A DNA stretch of 64,000 nucleotides from Puerhibacterium puerhi (GCF_009846865.1 NZ_WUWN01000007.1:62001-126000); one strand, 5' to 3'. Shown: positions 37,368 to 48,015, counted from the first letter of the stretch. Program-made: numbers and translations. Notes: generated by a model from the letters alone, not told the origin.

Positions 37368-37885
37368 GAGGCCACCGCGACGACCAGCGCCGTCGCCACC
37401 GCCGCGACGCCCTCGCCGCGCCCGGTCAGGCCGAGCCCGTCCGTCGTCGTCGCCGTCACCGACACCGGGGCGCCGACGGCGTCGCTCAGCGCGGCCTGCG
37501 CCTCAGCCCGGCGCGGGCCGATCTTGGGGCGGTTGCCGACCACCTGCACCGCGACGTTGCCGATCTCGAAGCCGGCGGCGCGCACGCGGCGCGCGGCCTC
37601 GGCGAGCAGCACCGTGCCGGCCGCGCCGGCCCACTGCGGCTCGCTGGTGCCGAAGTGGGACCCGAGGTCGCCGATGCCGGCGGCGGAGAACAGCGCGTCG
37701 GCCGCCGCGTGCGCGGCGACGTCGGCGTCGGAGTGGCCCTCGAGGCCGCGCTCGCCCGGCCAGTGCAGCCCGGCCATCCACAGCTCGCGGTCGGAGCCCT
37801 CGGGCGCGAACGCGTGCACGTCGACGCCCACGCCCGTGCGGGGCAGGCCGGCACTGGGCAGCCCGCCGGCCGCGGACGCCGTCAT
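37364..37885 (-). CDS. ispF: 2-C-methyl-D-erythritol 2,4-cyclodiphosphate synthase
   Basis: 173 residues. MEP-pathway enzyme: GVDVHAF (metal ligands Asp22 and His24), [10 protein letters not shown] (third ligand about His59), and GDLGSHF. It makes MEcPP for isoprenoid precursor synthesis. Start ATG 37885 overlaps the ispD stop by 4 bases (ATGA) and its stop overlaps the tetR start, so the three are a tight unit. It follows ispD, as in mycobacteria. Confidence 0.96.
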   Translation of the reverse strand: MTASAAGGLPSAGLPRTGVGVDVHAFAPEGSDRELWMAGLHWPGERGLEGHSDADVAAHAAADALFSAAGIGDLGSHFGTSEPQWAGAAGTVLLAEAARRVRAAGFEIGNVAVQVVGNRPKIGPRRAEAQAALSDAVGAPVSVTATTTDGLGLTGRGEGVAAVATALVVAVAS

Positions 37886-38637
37886 GCCACCCGCCCGGCG
37901 TAGAGCGCGGCGAGGTGCATGTCCCGCTCCGTGGTGATCTTCATGGCCGCCTCGTCGCCCGCCACGACGACGACGCGCTCCCCGAGCGCCTCGACGAGCC
38001 CGGCGTCGTCGGTGGCGGCGAGGTGGTCGGCCCCGGCGCGGGCCGCTCCGGCGGCGTGCGCGCGCACCAGCAGGTCGCGGTCGAAGCCCTGCGGCGTCTG
38101 GACGGCCCTCAGGACGGCCCGCTCGGGGGTCCCGGTCACGGGCTCGACGGCGGCAGTGGCCGCCTCGCTCGCGTGCGCGCCGGCCGTCTGGTGCTCGCCC
38201 CTGGACACGGTCTTGATGGTATCGACGACCGGCAGACCAGGCACGACGGCCGGGTGACCGGCGCGGACGGCGGCCACGACGCGCCGCACGAGCGCGGCGG
38301 GGGCGAAGGGACGGGCGGCGTCGTGCACCAGCACGACGTCCACGTCGGCGCCGGCGTGCGCCAGGCCCGCGGCGACCGACGCCTGGCGCGTGGCTCCGCC
38401 GTCGACCACCTCGAGCGGCAGGCCCACGAGCGGGTCCGCGGCGAGCAGGTCGCGGACGCCGGCGGTCGCGCCGGGCGGCGCGGTGACGACCAGCTCGTCG
38501 ACGACGCCCGAGGCGGCGAGGCGGCGGGCGGCGTGCAGGACGAGCGGGACGCCGTCGACCTGGACCAGCGCCTTGGGGAGGTCTCGACCGAGGCGCGTGC
38601 CGGAGCCGGCGGCGGTGAGGATCGCGAGGGTGCTCAT
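37882..38637 (-). CDS. ispD: 2-C-methyl-D-erythritol 4-phosphate cytidylyltransferase
   Basis: 251 residues from ATG 38637. N-terminal [12 protein letters not shown] (nucleotide loop) and HDAARPF, TPQGF and DDAGLVE in the right places for IspD. It transfers CMP to MEP. A loop of about 20 residues ([17 protein letters not shown]) is inserted before the PVTGTPE segment. carD lies 46 bases upstream. Confidence 0.95.
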   Translation of the reverse strand: MSTLAILTAAGSGTRLGRDLPKALVQVDGVPLVLHAARRLAASGVVDELVVTAPPGATAGVRDLLAADPLVGLPLEVVDGGATRQASVAAGLAHAGADVDVVLVHDAARPFAPAALVRRVVAAVRAGHPAVVPGLPVVDTIKTVSRGEHQTAGAHASEAATAAVEPVTGTPERAVLRAVQTPQGFDRDLLVRAHAAGAARAGADHLAATDDAGLVEALGERVVVVAGDEAAMKITTERDMHLAALYAGRVA

Positions 38638-38683
38638 CACAGGGCTCCGCCCCGGTCGCGCGGGGCGGCCGGGGCGGGGACGG

Positions 38684-39166
38684 TCAGGAGGCGAGCACCT
38701 CGTCGAGGATGGCCTCGGCCTTGTCCTCCTCCGTGTGCTCGGCCAGCGCCAGCTCGGAGACGAGGATCTGCCGGGCCTTGGCCAGCATCCGCTTCTCGCC
38801 GGCGGACAGGCCGCGGTCGGCGTCGCGGCGCGACAGGTCGCGCACGACCTCGGCCACCTTGATGACGTCGCCCGACGCGAGCTTCTCGAGGTTCGCCTTG
38901 TACCGGCGCGACCAGTTCGTCGGCTCCTCGGTGTACGGCGCGCGCAGCACCTCGAACACCTTGTCGAGGCCCTGCTGGTCCACGACGTCGCGCACGCCCA
39001 CGAGGTCCACGTTCTCCGCCGGGACCTCGATGGTCAGGTCGCCCTGGGCGACCTTCAGCTTGAGGTACATCTTCTCTTCGCCGCGGATCTTGCGCGTCTT
39101 GATCTCCTCGATCAGCGCGGCACCGTGGTGCGGGTAGACAACCGTCTCGCCTACTTCGAAAGTCAT
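38684..39166 (-). CDS. carD: CarD-family RNA-polymerase-binding regulator
   Basis: 160 residues from ATG 39166. N-terminal Tudor-like RNAP-interaction domain ([18 protein letters not shown]) and helical C-terminal DNA-binding domain with the conserved [17 protein letters not shown] and Trp. CarD stabilises open complexes at rRNA and housekeeping promoters and is essential in mycobacteria. AAGGGGA precedes the start. The gene leads the ispD-ispF-tetR transcript. Confidence 0.96.
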   Translation of the reverse strand: MTFEVGETVVYPHHGAALIEEIKTRKIRGEEKMYLKLKVAQGDLTIEVPAENVDLVGVRDVVDQQGLDKVFEVLRAPYTEEPTNWSRRYKANLEKLASGDVIKVAEVVRDLSRRDADRGLSAGEKRMLAKARQILVSELALAEHTEEDKAEAILDEVLAS

Positions 39167-39478
39167 CTGCAGATGTCCCCTTTCCCAGGGACCGAGTCTA
39201 CCATGCGCCGTTTCACGACCCTCCGGGCCACCGCCCCGCCGACCCTCGCCGCCACCGGTGTCTTCGCAGGTCAGGGCGCTGCGGGCGGGTGACTTCGTGG
39301 CGCTCGGCACCCCGCGTCCCGAGCGCCCGGATCCGGCACTAGGATGAACCGGGGCGCTGCCCCTCCCGAACCCCGCACGGCCCGTGCTGCCCAGCACCTG
39401 CTGCCTCAGCACCGCGCCGGGCCGGGCCGACGGGCAGCAGCCCGCCGGCCCACGACCGTCGAGCCCAGGAGTGAGCAC
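39167..39478. other. 312-base intergenic region between carD and the lipoprotein gene
   Basis: No gene is evident. On the minus strand a -10-like TAGACT (39200-39195) lies 30 bases before the carD start, without a clear -35. On the plus strand AGGAG precedes the lipoprotein start. The remainder is featureless GC-rich sequence. Confidence 0.35.
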
Positions 39479-40045
39479 GTGTCCCGCACCGCCCGTCCCG
39501 CCCGCACCGCCGCCGTCGCCGCCGTCGTGGCGGCCGGTGCTCTGACGCTCGCGGCCTGCACGCCCGCCAGGACCATCGACGCGTACTCCCCGTCGGACGG
39601 CTCCCGCGTCGACCTCACGCCCAGCCTGCGCGGCGTCAACCTGCTCGTGGTCACGCCCGAGGAGGACGCCCCCGGCACCCTCCAGGGCGGCCTGGTCAAC
39701 AAGACCGGCGAGGACGTCACCTACACGCTCACCGCCGAGGGTGCCTCGCCCGTGACCGTGGACGTGCCCGCGCACAGCACCGTCTACCTCGGCACCGAGG
39801 GCGGCGTGCCCGCCCAGCTCGACACCGTCGCGACCCACCCCGGCGCCACCCTGCCGGCCTCGCTCGAGGCCGAGGGCGAGACGCAGGAGTTCGACCTGCA
39901 CGTCTTCGACGACACGCTGCCGGAGTACGCCGCGGTGCTGCCGACGCCGGCGCCGGCCACCTCGGGCGTGCCGACGCCTGCGGTGCCCTCGCCGACGGCC
40001 TCGGAGCTGGTCGGCACGTCCGAGTCCGAGAGCGCCACGCACTGA
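39479..40045 (+). CDS. Predicted lipoprotein of unknown function
   Basis: 188 residues from GTG 39479 (AGGAG upstream). Lipoprotein signal: Arg-containing n-region, an Ala/Val-rich h-region and the lipobox LAAC with Cys27. After the lipidated cysteine comes a beta-rich domain (residues 35-145: [36 protein letters not shown]), like small actinobacterial lipoproteins encoded next to carD; the tail is Pro/Thr/Ser-rich. It is divergent from carD. Confidence 0.75.
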   Translation: MSRTARPARTAAVAAVVAAGALTLAACTPARTIDAYSPSDGSRVDLTPSLRGVNLLVVTPEEDAPGTLQGGLVNKTGEDVTYTLTAEGASPVTVDVPAHSTVYLGTEGGVPAQLDTVATHPGATLPASLEAEGETQEFDLHVFDDTLPEYAAVLPTPAPATSGVPTPAVPSPTASELVGTSESESATH

Positions 40046-40123
40046 CGACGGCGGCCGGGCGGCGCCGGTGCGGCGCCGTCGGCCACCCGGGCGGGGTCTG
40101 GCGCCAGCCGACCGCCCGCACCG

Positions 40124-40169
40124 ACGACGAAGGGGCCGGCCTCCCGCGGGAGGCCGGCCCCTTCGTCGT
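40124..40169. terminator. 46-bp perfect palindromic bidirectional terminator
   Basis: ACGACGAAGGGGCCGGCCTC continues to position 40146 and pairs perfectly with 40147-40169 with no loop. It lies between the convergent lipoprotein and pstB genes. Confidence 0.85.
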
Positions 40170-40208
40170 GCGTCGGCGCCGTGCGGCGCCGACGCGCGGG
40201 TCACCGGG

Positions 40209-40988
40209 TCACCCGAAGCGGCCGGAGACGTAGTCCTCGGTGGCCTGCTCGCGCGGGGAGGAGAAGATCGTCGCGGTGTCGTTCATCTCGACGAGGCGGC
40301 CCGGCTTGCCGGTGCCCGCGATGTTGAAGAACGCCGTGCGGTCGCTCACGCGCGCCGCCTGCTGCATGTTGTGGGTGACGATGACGATCGTGTAGTCGTT
40401 CTTCAGCTCGTGGATGAGGTCCTCGATGGCCAGCGTGGAGATCGGGTCCAGGGCCGAGCACGGCTCGTCCATGAGCAGCACCTGCGGCTTCACCGCGATG
40501 GCGCGGGCGATGCACAGGCGCTGCTGCTGGCCGCCCGACAGGCCCGAGCCGGGGCGGTCGAGGCGGTCCTTGACCTCGTTCCACAGGTTCGCCCCCCGCA
40601 GGGACGACTCCACCAGGTCGTCGGCGTCCGACTTGCTGATGCGCTTGTTGTTGAGCTTCACGCCGGCCAGCACGTTGTCGCGGATCGACATCGTCGGGAA
40701 CGGGTTGGGCCGCTGGAACACCATGCCGACGTTGCGGCGCACCGCCACCGGGTCCACGTCCGAGCCGTAGAGGTCCACGCCCTCCATCTCGACGGTGCCC
40801 TCGACGCGGGCGCCGGGGATCACCTCGTGCATGCGGTTGAGCGTGCGCAGGAACGTCGACTTGCCGCAGCCGGACGGGCCGATGAAGGCCGTGACGGACT
40901 TCGGCTCGATCGTCATCGAGACGTCCTGCACGGCGAGGAAGTCGCCGTAGTAGATGTTCAGGTCCTTGACGTCGATGCGCTGGGCCAT
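40209..40988 (-). CDS. pstB: Phosphate ABC transporter ATP-binding protein
   Basis: 259 residues from ATG 40988. Walker [10 protein letters not shown] (37-45), [14 protein letters not shown] and [12 protein letters not shown] match PstB throughout. It energises high-affinity phosphate uptake with PstC/PstA. It is the last gene of the pstSCAB cluster, 29 bases after pstA. Confidence 0.98.
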   Translation of the reverse strand: MAQRIDVKDLNIYYGDFLAVQDVSMTIEPKSVTAFIGPSGCGKSTFLRTLNRMHEVIPGARVEGTVEMEGVDLYGSDVDPVAVRRNVGMVFQRPNPFPTMSIRDNVLAGVKLNNKRISKSDADDLVESSLRGANLWNEVKDRLDRPGSGLSGGQQQRLCIARAIAVKPQVLLMDEPCSALDPISTLAIEDLIHELKNDYTIVIVTHNMQQAARVSDRTAFFNIAGTGKPGRLVEMNDTATIFSSPREQATEDYVSGRFG

Positions 40989-41017
40989 CGCAGTCTCGCT
41001 TTCTCGGTTCTCGGGTC

Positions 41018-41980
41018 TCAGCGCAGCTTCGGCGCGAACAGACGGGTGACCAGGCGGCCGACCAGGTTGAGCAGCATCACGATGAGGATCAGCGTGAGCG
41101 CGGCAGCCCAGGCCCGCTGGTAGTTGATGTCGGCGATGCAGTCCGCCTGGTCGGGGCGGCAGGGCACCAGGCCCTGGCTGAACTGCCGGTAGACGTACAC
41201 CGGCAGCGTCATCATGCGGCCGTCGAAGAGGTTGGAGTTGATCGAGTCGGAGACGCCGGCGACGATCAGCAGCGGCGCCGTCTCGCCGATGACGCGCGCG
41301 ATCGCGAGCATGACGCCGGTGGTCAGGCCGGCCACCGAGGTGCGCAGCACCACCCGCACGATGGTCAGCCACTTGGGCACGCCGAGGGCGTAGGACGCCT
41401 CGCGCAGCTCGTTCGGCACGAGCTTGAGCATCTCCTCGCTCGAGCGGACCACCACGGGGATCATCAGCACCGACAGGGCGATGGAGCCGATGATGCCGGC
41501 GCGCACGCCGGGCCCGAGCAGCAGGGAGAACAGCGCGTAGGCGAACAGGCCGGCGACGATCGACGGGATGCCGGTCATGACGTCGACGAAGAACGTCACC
41601 GACCGGGCCAGGGCCCCGCGACCGTACTCGACGAGGTAGATGGCCACCAGGATGCCGATCGGCACCGAGATGACCGCCGCGCCCAGCGTGATCAGGACCG
41701 TGCCGAGGATCGCGTGGTACGCGCCGCCGGCGTCCATCCCGCCGAAGACCCCGCGCATGGAGTTGAGCAGGAAGTAGCCGTCGAAGCGCTCGGCGCCGCG
41801 GACGACGACCGTCCACACGAGCGACACCAGCGGGGCGATGGCCAGCAGGAAGGCGCCGTAGACGAGGACCGTCATGGCGCGGTCCTTGCGCCGGCGGGCG
41901 GGGTCGGCGCCCGTGAGCAGGGCGCGGGTGCGCTCGGCGGCCTCCGGGGCGCCGGGCGTGGCGGCGGTCGTGGCGCTCAT
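41018..41980 (-). CDS. pstA: Phosphate ABC transporter permease
   Basis: 320 residues, six hydrophobic helices and the EAA-type loop [14 protein letters not shown] typical of PstA. ATG 41980 overlaps the pstC stop by one base (TGATG). It forms the membrane channel with PstC. Confidence 0.96.
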   Translation of the reverse strand: MSATTAATPGAPEAAERTRALLTGADPARRRKDRAMTVLVYGAFLLAIAPLVSLVWTVVVRGAERFDGYFLLNSMRGVFGGMDAGGAYHAILGTVLITLGAAVISVPIGILVAIYLVEYGRGALARSVTFFVDVMTGIPSIVAGLFAYALFSLLLGPGVRAGIIGSIALSVLMIPVVVRSSEEMLKLVPNELREASYALGVPKWLTIVRVVLRTSVAGLTTGVMLAIARVIGETAPLLIVAGVSDSINSNLFDGRMMTLPVYVYRQFSQGLVPCRPDQADCIADINYQRAWAAALTLILIVMLLNLVGRLVTRLFAPKLR

Positions 41981-42984
41981 CAGTTGGCTCCCGAGAAGTC
42001 CTTGCGGCGCGCCACGATCCAGCGCGCGAACATGTTGACGGCCAGGGTGATGACGAACAGCGCCAGGCCGGTGGCGATCAGCGTGTTGACGCCCAGGCCG
42101 GAGGCCTCGGGGAAGTCGGCAGCGATGTACGCCGCGATGGTCTGCTGCTGACCGGCGGCGAGGATCTTGAACGAGTACAGGAACCCGGGCGACAGGATCA
42201 TCAGCACGGCCATGGTCTCGCCCAGCGCGCGGCCCAGGCCGAGCATGGCGGCCGAGACGATGCCGGAGCGGCCGAACGGCAGGACCGCGGTGCGCACGAC
42301 CTCCCAGCGCGTGGCGCCGAGCGCGAGCGCCGCCTCCTCGTGCAGGCGCGGTGTCTGCAGGAACACCTCGCGGCACACGGCGGTGATGATCGGCAGGATC
42401 ATCACCGCGAGGACCACCGCGACGGTGGCGAGGTTCTTGCCGGTGGCGGACACCTGGCCGGAGAACAGCGGGAACCAGCCGGCGACGTCGCCGAGCCAGG
42501 CCCAGATCGGCTTGAGCACGTTCTGCCCCAGCACCAGGAAGCCCCACAGGCCGAAGACGACCGACGGCACGGCGGCCAGCAGGTCGACGACGTAGCCCAG
42601 CGCCGAGGCGAGCCGCCGCGGCGCGTAGTGGGAGATGAACAGCGCGATGCCCACGGCGACCGGGGTCGCGAGGACCAGCGCGAGCGCCGCGGCGAGCAGC
42701 GTGCCGAAGACGAGCGGCCCCGTGAAGCCCAGGAGCGACTCGCCCTCGCCGAAGCGGTTGACCGCCCCGCCGAGCTCGTCGCTGCTCGCCGTGATGGCCG
42801 GCAGCGCCTGCACGACCAAGAAGATCGCGACCGCCGCGAGCACGGCCAGGATGACGACGCCGGAGCCGGTGGCCACCCAGCGGAAGACGCGGTTGACGCC
42901 TCGGTCCGCCGCGCGGGTGCGACGACGCCGCGGCGGCCGGGGTGCGGCCGGCTCGGTGTCCGGCGAGGTGACGGTGGAGGTCAC
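41980..42984 (-). CDS. pstC: Phosphate ABC transporter permease
   Basis: 334 residues, GTG start with GAGGAGC. An Arg/Pro-rich cytoplasmic N-terminus (1-35) precedes six or more helices; the EAA loop is [16 protein letters not shown]. It partners PstA. It is separated from pstS by 123 bases with a hairpin, the common arrangement that lets pstS be made in excess. Confidence 0.96.
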   Translation of the reverse strand: MTSTVTSPDTEPAAPRPPRRRRTRAADRGVNRVFRWVATGSGVVILAVLAAVAIFLVVQALPAITASSDELGGAVNRFGEGESLLGFTGPLVFGTLLAAALALVLATPVAVGIALFISHYAPRRLASALGYVVDLLAAVPSVVFGLWGFLVLGQNVLKPIWAWLGDVAGWFPLFSGQVSATGKNLATVAVVLAVMILPIITAVCREVFLQTPRLHEEAALALGATRWEVVRTAVLPFGRSGIVSAAMLGLGRALGETMAVLMILSPGFLYSFKILAAGQQQTIAAYIAADFPEASGLGVNTLIATGLALFVITLAVNMFARWIVARRKDFSGAN

Positions 42985-43027
42985 GCGGGCTGCTCCTCAG
43001 GAGGGCGTACTGGTGTGCTCACGGCTG

Positions 43028-43074
43028 TGCCGGCGACCGGTCCGTCCCCTGCTGGGGCGGCCCGGCCGCCGGCA
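43028..43074 (-). terminator. Hairpin in the pstS-pstC gap (partial terminator)
   Basis: TGCCGGCG (43028-43035) pairs with CGCCGGCA (43067-43074), with a second inner stem CCCC/GGGG. It lies 34 bases after the pstS stop. It probably lowers pstCAB relative to pstS. Confidence 0.6.
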
Positions 43075-43107
43075 CCGTTGCCTGGTGGCGGCTGCCTCGT
43101 GGCGGCG

Positions 43108-44226
43108 TCAGCCGACCGTGATCGCCTCGATCGCGGCCTGCGCGTCCGTCGCGATGTTCTCGGACAGCGGCGCGGAGCCCGCGGCGTCGGCGGCGGCCTG
43201 CTGGCCCTCCTCCGAGACGATGTAGGACAGGAACGCCTTGACGAGCTCGCCCTGCTCGGCGTCGGAGTAGTTCAGGCAGGCGATGCCGTACGAGACGAGC
43301 ACCAGCGGGTAGACGCCGGACTCGGTCGTGGTGCGGTCGATCTCCACGGCGATGTCGTGCTCGTGGCGGCCCTCGACGCGCGGCGAGGCGTCGACCGTCG
43401 CGGCGGCGGCCTCCGGCGAGAACGCCACCCACTCCTCGCCGACCTTGATCGAGGCGGTCGCGAGCTCGCCGACCTTCGAGGCGTCGGCGTAGGTGACGGC
43501 GCCCTCGGCGTTCTGGACGGCCTGGACCACGCCGGAGGTGCCCTGCGCGGACTCGCCGCCGGAGATGTCCTCGGGGAAGACGCCGTCCGCCTCCCACGTC
43601 CACACGTCGGGGGCCGTGGCGGCGAGGTAGTCGGTGAAGTTCTCGGTGGTGCCCGAGTCGTCGAGGCGGTGCACCGGCGTGATGGCGGTGTCCGGCAGCT
43701 CGACGTCGGGGTTGTCAGCGGCGATGGCCTGGTCGTTCCACGTGGTGATCTTGCCGGAGAAGATGCCGGCGATCGTGGCGGGGGCCAGGTTCAGGGAGTC
43801 GATGCCCGGCAGGTTGAAGGCCACGGCGATCGGGCTGACGTAGACCGGGATGTCGATGGCGCCGTCCGGGCCGCAGACCTCCTGCGAGGAGGTGAGCTCC
43901 TCGTCCTTCAGCGCGGCGTCCGAGCCGGCGAAGGCGGCGCCGCCGGCGAGGAACTGCTCGCGGCCCGCGCCGGAACCCTGCGGGTCGTAGTTGATGGTGA
44001 CGTCCGGGTTCTGGCTCTGGAAGCCGGCACGCCACGCCTCCATGGCGGACTCCTGCGAGCTCGCGCCGACGCCGTCGAGGGTGCCGGACAGGTCGCCGGC
44101 GGCGCTCTCCTCGGGAGCGGCCGAGCCAGAGCCGGTGGGGTCGTCGGAGCCGCAGGCGGCGAGGGTCAGCGCGAGCGCGCCGACCAGCACGGCGGAACCA
44201 GCGCGGGAGATGCGGCTGAGCTTCAC
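43108..44226 (-). CDS. pstS: Phosphate-binding lipoprotein
   Basis: 372 residues from GTG 44226 (VKLSRISRAG); ATG 44238 and GTG 44247 are alternative starts, and the ribosome site is not decisive. The lipobox LAAC gives Cys25. The mature protein is a type II periplasmic-binding fold with GVGASSQ, QGSGAGREQF, AFAGSDAAL and HRLDDSGTTENFTDY, the PstS phosphate-binding segments. It captures phosphate outside the membrane. A PHO box is found upstream (44319-44340). Confidence 0.95.
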   Translation of the reverse strand: MKLSRISRAGSAVLVGALALTLAACGSDDPTGSGSAAPEESAAGDLSGTLDGVGASSQESAMEAWRAGFQSQNPDVTINYDPQGSGAGREQFLAGGAAFAGSDAALKDEELTSSQEVCGPDGAIDIPVYVSPIAVAFNLPGIDSLNLAPATIAGIFSGKITTWNDQAIAADNPDVELPDTAITPVHRLDDSGTTENFTDYLAATAPDVWTWEADGVFPEDISGGESAQGTSGVVQAVQNAEGAVTYADASKVGELATASIKVGEEWVAFSPEAAAATVDASPRVEGRHEHDIAVEIDRTTTESGVYPLVLVSYGIACLNYSDAEQGELVKAFLSYIVSEEGQQAAADAAGSAPLSENIATDAQAAIEAITVG

Positions 44227-44318
44227 GTGTCGTTCCATCCTGTTCACACGTCAGTTCGCACCGGCTCGTGCCGGCGTCGTCGTTGACGCTAGGCAGGCAA
44301 GGTGGCCCGGTCCCCATC

Positions 44319-44340
44319 CACCGGTGAACGCCAGGTGAAC
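44319..44340 (-). promoter_or_regulatory. PHO box upstream of pstS
   Basis: Minus strand reads GTTCACCTGGC then GTTCACCGGTG: two 11-base direct repeats (GTTCACC at 44340-44334 and 44329-44323). A -10-like TAGCGT follows at 44291-44286. It matches actinobacterial PhoP/RegX3 sites. Confidence 0.85.
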
Positions 44341-44484
44341 AGTGCTCGACGACGGGCGGGACGCGGCCGCGACGCCGCGCACACCCGGTTGATCTGGGCT
44401 AGCGTCTGTCCCATTTGCCCGGCCCGACGGCGCACGGTCCCCGGCGCGTCGCGTCATCCGGGCCACCCCACGGGAAGGACGCTC

Positions 44485-44907
<423 letters not shown>

Positions 44908-44915
44908 CCACCCCC

Positions 44916-44946
44916 GACGCCGACGGCTGGAGACGCCGTCGGCGTC
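44916..44946. terminator. Hairpin between ohr and regX3
   Basis: GACGCCGACGGC (44916-44927) pairs with GCCGTCGGCGTC (44935-44946) over a 7-base loop, in the convergent gap. Confidence 0.7.
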
Positions 44947-44971
44947 CGCAGGGGCGGCGGGGCCCGCCGGG

Positions 44972-45685
44972 TCAGTCGTCGTCGGCGAGCTTGTAGCCCA
45001 GGCCGCGGACCGTCAGCAGGAACCGCGGCGCGCCCGGGTCGGGCTCGATCTTGGCGCGGATCCGCTTGACGTGGACGTCGAGCGTCTTGGTGTCCCCCAC
45101 GTAGTCGGGGCCCCACACCCGGTCGATGAGCTGCCCGCGGGTGAGCACCCGCCCGGCGTTGCGCATCAGCAGCTCGAGCAGGTCGAACTCCTTGAGCGGC
45201 AGCGCGATCGGCTCGCCGCCCACCGTCACGGTGTGCCGGTCGACGTCCATCCGGACCGGCCCCACCTCGAGGACGCCGTCGGGCTCCTCCTCCGCGCTGC
45301 CGGCGCTCTCGGCCGCGGCGGCGGGCGAGCGGCGCCGCAGCACGGCGCGCACGCGGGCCAGCAGCTCGCGGAACGAGTACGGCTTGGTGACGTAGTCGTC
45401 CGCGCCGAGCTCCAGGCCCACGACCTTGTCGATCTCGGTGTCCTTGGCGGTGAGCATGATGACGGGCACGTCGCCCCGCTGGCGCAGCTGCCGGCACACC
45501 TCGGTGCCGGGCAGCCCCGGCAGCATGAGGTCGAGCAGCACGAGGTCGGCGCCCTCGGCGTCGTAGCGCTCGAGCGCCTCGGTGCCGGTGGCGGCCTCGA
45601 CGACGTCGAACCCCTCGCGGGACAGCTGGTACGTCAGGGGGTCGCGGTAGGACTCCTCGTCCTCGACCACGAGGATGCGCGTCAC
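44972..45685 (-). CDS. regX3: Phosphate-response regulator RegX3
   Basis: 237 residues, GTG 45685 overlapping the senX3 stop by 4 bases. Receiver: VVEDEE, Asp52 (LLDLMLPG), Lys101 (TKPYSF); winged helix with [11 protein letters not shown] and GLGYKLA. The closest named relative is mycobacterial RegX3, which controls pst, phoA and related genes in phosphate limitation. An Ala/Glu-rich linker ([17 protein letters not shown]) joins the two domains. Confidence 0.95.
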   Translation of the reverse strand: MTRILVVEDEESYRDPLTYQLSREGFDVVEAATGTEALERYDAEGADLVLLDLMLPGLPGTEVCRQLRQRGDVPVIMLTAKDTEIDKVVGLELGADDYVTKPYSFRELLARVRAVLRRRSPAAAAESAGSAEEEPDGVLEVGPVRMDVDRHTVTVGGEPIALPLKEFDLLELLMRNAGRVLTRGQLIDRVWGPDYVGDTKTLDVHVKRIRAKIEPDPGAPRFLLTVRGLGYKLADDD

Positions 45686-47067
45686 GCACCCACCTCCTCG
45701 GATGTCGCGGCGGTGCCGGCGCCCTCGGCGCGCGGGACGGTGCCGGTCGGGTCGGCGCCGGGCCCGGCGCCGTCGGTCTGCTCGGTCTGGCGGGGCTGCC
45801 CGGGCCGGTCGGGCCGGTCGGGCCGGTCGGACTGGTCGGTCCGCCCCGCCTGCCCCGGCTGCTCCGGCTGCTCCGCGTCCGCGTCCGCGTCCGCGTCGGC
45901 GCCGTCGTCGGACGCCGGCCGGGCGGCGTGGGGCACGTCGGCCGCGGGGATGCGCAGGGTGAACGTCGAGCCCTTGCCGGGCTCCGACCACATCTGCACG
46001 TCGCCGCCGTGGTCGGCCGCCACGTGCTTGACGATCGACAGGCCCAGGCCGGTGCCGCCGGTGTCCCGGGAGCGCGCCGGGTCCACCCGGTAGAAGCGCT
46101 CGAACACCCGGTCCTGCTCGTCGGCGGCGATGCCGATGCCCTGGTCGACGACGGCGATCTCGACGAGCCCGGCGCGCTGGGTCACGCCCACCCCCACCCG
46201 GGTGTTCGGTGGCGAGTAGCTCACGGCGTTGTCGAGCAGGTTGCGCACCGCGGTGACGAGCAGGTTGTGGTCGCCGTAGACGATGCTGTCCTCGCCGCCG
46301 CCGACGGTGATGACGATGTTCTTGGCCTGCGCCGTGGTGCGCGCGCGGTCCACGGCCTCGGCGACGACGTCGGCGACCTGCACGGTGCGCACGTCGGACA
46401 GCGCACCCGTGGCCTGCAGCCGGGACAGCTCGATGATCTCGTGCACCAGCGCCGACAGCCGGGTCGCCTCGCGCTGCATGCGCTCGGTGAACCGGCGCAC
46501 CGCGACCGGGTCGTCGGCCGCGTCCTGCACCGTCTCGGCGAGCAGCGCGAGCGCGCCGACCGGCGTCTTGAGCTCGTGCGAGACGTTGACGACGAAGTCG
46601 CGGCGGATCGCCTCGACGCGCCGCGCCTCCGTGCGGTCCTCGGCGAGCACCAGCATGCGGTCGCGCCCCAGCGGCGCCACGCGCACCTGCAGCAGCACCG
46701 TGCCGGAGCCGATCGGCCCGCGCGGCAGCTCGAGCTCCTGCTCGCGGATGACGCCGTCGCGCCGCACCTCGGCGACCATCTCGCGCACCGACGCGTGGGC
46801 CACGGCGTCGTTGCGCACGACGCCGAGGGCGTACGCCGGCGGGGAGGCGCGCAGCACGTCGTCGTCGGCGTCGAGCACCACGGCCGCCGACCGCAGCACC
46901 GACAGCACCCGCACGAGGCCGTCCTCGAGCTCGGGCGCCGTGGCGACGGCGGGCACGTGGCGCTGCGCGCGCTCGGACACCCGGAACGCGACGGTGGCGA
47001 TCACGCCCACCACCACGCCGAGGATGCCGGCGGCCAGCACCGGCACCCCGGAGATGATCCCGTCCAC
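45682..47067 (-). CDS. senX3: Phosphate-response sensor kinase SenX3
   Basis: 461 residues from GTG 47067. One or two N-terminal transmembrane helices (about 5-30), a PAS-like domain (45-150), HisKA with His164 (VNVSHELKTP), then HATPase with DNAVSYSP, DQGIGI and GTGLGL. It lacks a large extracellular domain, as SenX3 does, and probably senses the PstSCAB/PhoU state. The last about 85 residues are a low-complexity Asp/Ala, Gln/Pro and Asp-Arg-Pro tail built from in-frame tandem repeats (GGGCCGGTC three times at 45802-45828), absent from the mycobacterial protein. It is divergent from phoU. Confidence 0.94.
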   Translation of the reverse strand: MDGIISGVPVLAAGILGVVVGVIATVAFRVSERAQRHVPAVATAPELEDGLVRVLSVLRSAAVVLDADDDVLRASPPAYALGVVRNDAVAHASVREMVAEVRRDGVIREQELELPRGPIGSGTVLLQVRVAPLGRDRMLVLAEDRTEARRVEAIRRDFVVNVSHELKTPVGALALLAETVQDAADDPVAVRRFTERMQREATRLSALVHEIIELSRLQATGALSDVRTVQVADVVAEAVDRARTTAQAKNIVITVGGGEDSIVYGDHNLLVTAVRNLLDNAVSYSPPNTRVGVGVTQRAGLVEIAVVDQGIGIAADEQDRVFERFYRVDPARSRDTGGTGLGLSIVKHVAADHGGDVQMWSEPGKGSTFTLRIPAADVPHAARPASDDGADADADADAEQPEQPGQAGRTDQSDRPDRPDRPGQPRQTEQTDGAGPGADPTGTVPRAEGAGTAATSEEVGA

Positions 47068-47139
47068 GGTGCCAGCGTAGGCGGGCCGCGGGGGTGCCCC
47101 GGGCCACCGCGGCCGCCCCGGGCGAGCGCTTCCGCTGAA

Positions 47140-47180
47140 GTTCACCGGCAGTGCGCCCGGAGTTCACCGGAGCGTTCACG
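47140..47180. promoter_or_regulatory. PHO-box array in the divergent senX3/phoU region
   Basis: Three GTTCAC-type units lie at 47140-47146 (GTTCACC), 47162-47168 (GTTCACC) and 47174-47180 (GTTCACG), spaced 22 and 12 bases. The 214-base gap therefore probably carries RegX3/PhoP control of one or both genes. Confidence 0.72.
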
Positions 47181-47281
47181 CGCGCGTGACAGCCTGGAGC
47201 GGTGCCCCGAGCGTGCGCGCACCCGCCCGCGCGGGTGGCGCCGTCCGACAGACGTCCCGGGCGCCCTGCGAGAGGAACCTG

Positions 47282-47950
47282 ATGCGAGAGATCTTCGAGG
47301 CCGAGCTGCACCAGCTGGGCGACGACCTGGTCGCCATGAGCCGCCTGGTGGAGTCGGCCGTGACCCGGGCGGGCCGCGCCCTGCTCGAGGCCGACCTCCG
47401 GACGGCGCAGGAGGTGATCGAGGCCGACCACGCCATCGACCAGCTGCAGCGCGACCTCGACGAGCGCTGCGTGCACCTCCTCGCGCAGCAGGCGCCGGTC
47501 GCCACCGACCTGCGCACCGTCGTCTCCGCGCTGCGGATGAGCTCCACGCTCGAGCGCATGGGCGACCTCGCGCGCCACGTCGCCGAGGTGGCGCGCGGCC
47601 GCTACCCGGCAGCGGCGATCGACCCGTCGGCGCGCCCGACGTTCGAGCAGATGCACGCCGCCGCCGTGGACGTCGCGGGCCGCGTCACCACGCTGCTGTC
47701 CACGCACGACGTCGAGCTGGCCAAGGCGATCGAGGCCGGCGACGACCGGCTGGACGACCTGCACGCCGACACCTTCGCCGCCCTGCTGGCCCCGGAGTGG
47801 TCCGGCACCACGCAGGAGGCCATCGACGTCACGCTGGTGGGCCGCTACTACGAGCGCTTCGGCGACCACGCGGTGTCGATCGCCCGGCGCATCGTGTTCC
47901 TCGTGACCGGCGAGTTCGCCGACGACCGCCGGGCCGCCGAGACGGCCTGA
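47282..47950 (+). CDS. phoU: Phosphate transport regulator PhoU
   Basis: 222 residues, ATG with AGAGGAA. Two PhoU three-helix repeats with the metal-binding E/D-x-x-x-D pattern (REIFEAELHQLGDDLVAMS; YYERFGDHAVSIARR). It links PstSCAB activity to the SenX3 kinase and represses the regulon when phosphate is high. It is divergent from senX3. Confidence 0.95.
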   Translation: MREIFEAELHQLGDDLVAMSRLVESAVTRAGRALLEADLRTAQEVIEADHAIDQLQRDLDERCVHLLAQQAPVATDLRTVVSALRMSSTLERMGDLARHVAEVARGRYPAAAIDPSARPTFEQMHAAAVDVAGRVTTLLSTHDVELAKAIEAGDDRLDDLHADTFAALLAPEWSGTTQEAIDVTLVGRYYERFGDHAVSIARRIVFLVTGEFADDRRAAETA

Positions 47951-48015
47951 CGCCGGGCGCCCCGGCTCGGGGCGCCGCCGCGCGCACCGGTCGCCGGCGC
48001 CGCAGCGGGCGCCGC

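Noticed and set aside
39164-39175. 12-base perfect palindrome CATCTGCAGATG over the carD start codon
   Set aside because: A single short palindrome including the ATG and its reverse complement; chance cannot be excluded and no second copy was noticed.
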